A stretch of 7,964 nt of DNA, from contig DUNY01000128.1 in assembly GCA_012839145.1 (NCBI GenBank), positions 1-7,964 of the forward strand, read 5' to 3'. This document shows, in pieces, positions 6,391 to 7,964 of this stretch (its first letter is position 1; each line of letters opens with the position of its first letter). This DNA is from Thermoanaerobacterales bacterium. Lineage in GTDB: Bacteria > Bacillota > Thermosediminibacteria > Thermosediminibacterales > Tepidanaerobacteraceae. The notes under the pieces are model-generated. The model worked only from the letters and a program-made list of their open reading frames with translations, was not told where the DNA came from and made no database searches. The translations under genes were made by a program, and so were the position numbers.

Positions 6391-7512
6391 TTAGAATATT
6401 TCTGATTCCCCTACAAAGAGTAAGAAATTATCAGTTTTGTATGTTTGAACTTTTATTTCTCCTGCTTTTTCTTTTAACAGCTCAATGAATCTATCGGTAT
6501 CCTGGCGTTCTACCTTACCCTGGGCATATTCAACCGCATAATCCCCACAAGCATTGATTAAAGCGATGGCTGCTGGAACTTTCCATGTGGCCATCCGGCC
6601 GGTGTTACCTTTTTCTGATACTTTTCCTTTGATTTCACTCATTATAAAATCTATATCACCAATTTTATCCTCAGGAATTTCTATTCCCAATGCCCCAGGA
6701 TATCCATGATAGGGACTGGGGCAGCACTGTTCCGGAAATATGGCGCCTTCATCAAGGGCTTTTTTTATTAAAGGCTCTTGCATAGCACAGTTTGTGCTAA
6801 ATATTGCTGTATCTTTGCCGTGTTCTAATATCTGCCTCGGTACATCCTCAAGAATAAATTGTTGTGAAGCCGGAATACCGCCTTCACCCATGGGATCGGG
6901 GGCAGCTACTTCAAGAAACTCTATTCCAAGTTCATCGGCCTTTTGTTTGAAGATATCCCTTCTCTGGGCAAGAAGTTCTATAGACATATGTCTTGGGAAA
7001 GAATAATGTATAAACTTCTTGGCTCCCATCTCATGGGCCAGTTCCATAATAGTTTCTCCACGTCTTAAGTTGTCGGTGTCTATCACTATATCGGATATTT
7101 CGCTCATGATGGCAGGATCTTCCTGTGGAAGCCCTGCAATAAGAAGCATGTCATCACGCTGCTCTCTAACCATTTCAAAGGCTGCCGCTGTTCCAGGCAC
7201 TGCCTGACAAAAAACTATAGCCTTTACACTTGGATCAGAAGCCATATCCATAGCAAGGGTAATGGTTGTTTCCTGTTCCTTTGTAAAGTTATCGGGATAG
7301 GTTTTGTGGATTACCCTATCTTCACCATACTTTTCAACTAACTCACGACCGGCTACAAATTCCTCTTCATTCTGAGAGCTTGTACCTGTAATAACCCCGA
7401 TTTTCCAGTCATCACCGGATGGTTCCTCAGCTCCCTGCTGTTCCCCACCGCAACCGGCAAGACCTAGGATAAGGATTGTTACCATTAATAATGTAATTAC
7501 TTTTTTAAGCAT
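6391..7512 (-). CDS. DUF3798-type substrate-binding lipoprotein of an ABC importer
   Basis: The product has 373 residues. Its N-terminus is a lipoprotein signal: Lys3-Lys4, a hydrophobic stretch to residue 18, and lipobox LAGC with Cys21 as the lipid-modified residue, followed by a polar Gly/Glu/Gln linker. It should sit on the outer face of the cytoplasmic membrane. The mature part begins with a beta strand and loop (WKIGVITGTSSQNEEE, about 36-51) like type I periplasmic binding proteins. Blocks such as YPDNFTKEQE (72-81), FCQAVPGTAA (101-110), HYSFPRHMS (169-177), FSTNCAMQEPL (238-248) and EQCCPSPYHGYPGALGIE (261-278) are what I remember of the DUF3798 family (PF12683), which has no established ligand known to me. 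Cysteines at 102, 242, 263, 264 and 322 are notable for an exported protein. It is first of four transporter genes, so it is their binding component. Hydroxyproline or a hydroxyprolyl peptide is a ligand guess from the GRE downstream. Confidence 0.92.
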   Translation of the reverse strand: MLKKVITLLMVTILILGLAGCGGEQQGAEEPSGDDWKIGVITGTSSQNEEEFVAGRELVEKYGEDRVIHKTYPDNFTKEQETTITLAMDMASDPSVKAIVFCQAVPGTAAAFEMVREQRDDMLLIAGLPQEDPAIMSEISDIVIDTDNLRRGETIMELAHEMGAKKFIHYSFPRHMSIELLAQRRDIFKQKADELGIEFLEVAAPDPMGEGGIPASQQFILEDVPRQILEHGKDTAIFSTNCAMQEPLIKKALDEGAIFPEQCCPSPYHGYPGALGIEIPEDKIGDIDFIMSEIKGKVSEKGNTGRMATWKVPAAIALINACGDYAVEYAQGKVERQDTDRFIELLKEKAGEIKVQTYKTDNFLLFVGESEIF

Positions 7513-7591
7513 ATGTTAGATCCCTCCATTTATTTTCAAGGTTGAGTTATATTTTTTAAAAAAACTACCCCCCTTTCTTATGATAATACAT
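7513..7591 (-). other. Gap between peptidase and binding-protein genes
   Basis: This short gap is very AT-rich apart from a run of six G (minus strand, 7573-7568), followed by TAG, seven T and six A (7564-7552). The T run has no GC-rich stem before it, so it does not qualify as an intrinsic terminator. I looked for a -35/-10 pair: TATAAC at 7551-7546 and TATAAT at 7601-7596 resemble -10 boxes, but neither has a recognisable -35 box 16-18 bases upstream. Either the operon reads through from the peptidase gene or an unrecognised promoter lies here; the sequence does not decide. Confidence 0.4.
7521..7527 (-). promoter_or_regulatory. Ribosome binding site of the binding-protein gene
   Basis: GGAGGGA on the minus strand, 8 bases before the ATG at 7512. 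It supports that start, which also yields a complete lipoprotein signal peptide. Confidence 0.85.
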
Positions 7592-7964
7592 TTAAATTAT
7601 AATCATATCTTTTCGAAACTTATTTAACACCTCCGCTTTACCTTTATTGACCACTACTATATCTTCTATGCGTATCCCGAAATCACCGGGTATACATACA
7701 CTTGGTTCTATGCTAAATGCCATGCCATTTTTCAAAACCTGTTTATTTCCCATGACTATATTGGGATATTCATGGACATTTACACCGATACCGTGCCCTG
7801 TTCGAGTGATGAAGTATTGCCCAAGCCCGGCTTTTTCGATGACTTCTCTAGCCTTTTTATCCACTTCCTCGGCGGTAACACCTTCCTTAATATAAGCTTC
7901 AGCCTCTAAATTTGCCTTAAGTACCGCCTCATACACTTTTTTCTCTTTTTCACCGGGCTCTCCG
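7592..7964 (-). CDS. M24-family metallopeptidase, Xaa-Pro dipeptidase-like (C-terminal part)
   Basis: Only the last 123 residues are visible; the frame stays open to the right edge, so the start and N-terminal half are missing. What remains is the C-terminal half of a pita-bread (M24) fold. A His in the GHGIG motif (visible residue 57), His64 in the HEYPN motif, Glu86 in SIEPS and Glu100 in IRIEDI match the His, substrate-contact His and two Glu positions of the dinuclear metal site. The two Asp ligands would lie upstream of the edge or close to it. The C-terminus (KFRKDMIII) resembles the usual end of prolidase and aminopeptidase P proteins. The family hydrolyses Xaa-Pro peptides in the cytoplasm, but it also contains creatinase-like and other non-prolidase members, so specificity is not proven. 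It lies 79 bases upstream of a binding-protein gene on the same strand. No terminator is visible between them, so it may belong to the operon. A GTG at 7936 is internal, not a start. Confidence 0.9.
   Translation of the reverse strand, partial: GEPGEKEKKVYEAVLKANLEAEAYIKEGVTAEEVDKKAREVIEKAGLGQYFITRTGHGIGVNVHEYPNIVMGNKQVLKNGMAFSIEPSVCIPGDFGIRIEDIVVVNKGKAEVLNKFRKDMIII

Noticed and set aside
7566..7591. Eight-codon ORF (MYYHKKGG) directly after the peptidase stop
   Set aside because: TAA is followed at once by ATG, but no Shine-Dalgarno precedes it and the product has no feature of a leader peptide tied to an attenuator.
1..7964. CRISPR array, tRNA, rRNA, insertion sequence or attachment site
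   Set aside because: I saw no regularly spaced repeats, no transposase or integrase coding, no tRNA-like cloverleaf and no flanking inverted repeats; almost the whole window is coding.

Overview
All six genes lie on the minus strand and run, in transcription order, from the right edge to the left edge of the window. They look like one operon: an M24 metallopeptidase (C-terminal part only, cut by the right edge), a DUF3798-type substrate-binding lipoprotein, a two-domain ABC ATPase, two different ABC permeases, and a glycyl radical enzyme (GRE) closely resembling trans-4-hydroxy-L-proline dehydratase (HypD). After the GRE come about 105 non-coding bases that end in a strong ribosome binding site at the left edge. 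A further gene, plausibly the radical-SAM activase every GRE needs, probably begins just outside the window.

The organism is probably an anaerobic, moderately AT-rich Firmicute (Clostridia or a relative). GREs are destroyed by oxygen, ribosome binding sites are strong GGAGG-type throughout, TTG and GTG starts are used, and the binding protein is a lipoprotein with a short K-rich signal, as in cells with one membrane. No genus can be fixed from the sequence.

Layout on the minus strand: 7964-7592 peptidase; 79-base gap with homopolymer runs; 7512-6391 binding protein; 16-bp perfect hairpin at 6375-6339; 6316-4721 ATPase; 4719-3676 permease 1; 3673-2561 permease 2; 2535-106 GRE; 105-1 leader of the next gene. 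Spacings from ATPase to permease 2 are 1 and 2 bases, so those genes are surely co-transcribed. Four of the six starts are not the longest possible frame or not ATG, and Shine-Dalgarno positions decide them.

Working model (inference): the ABC system imports hydroxyproline or a hydroxyproline-containing dipeptide such as those from collagen. The M24 peptidase, a family that includes Xaa-Pro dipeptidases, releases the imino acid. The GRE dehydrates it to pyrroline-5-carboxylate, which pyrroline-5-carboxylate reductase (not in the window) would turn into proline. The binding-protein family has no assigned ligand that I know of, so this neighbourhood is a concrete clue to its function.
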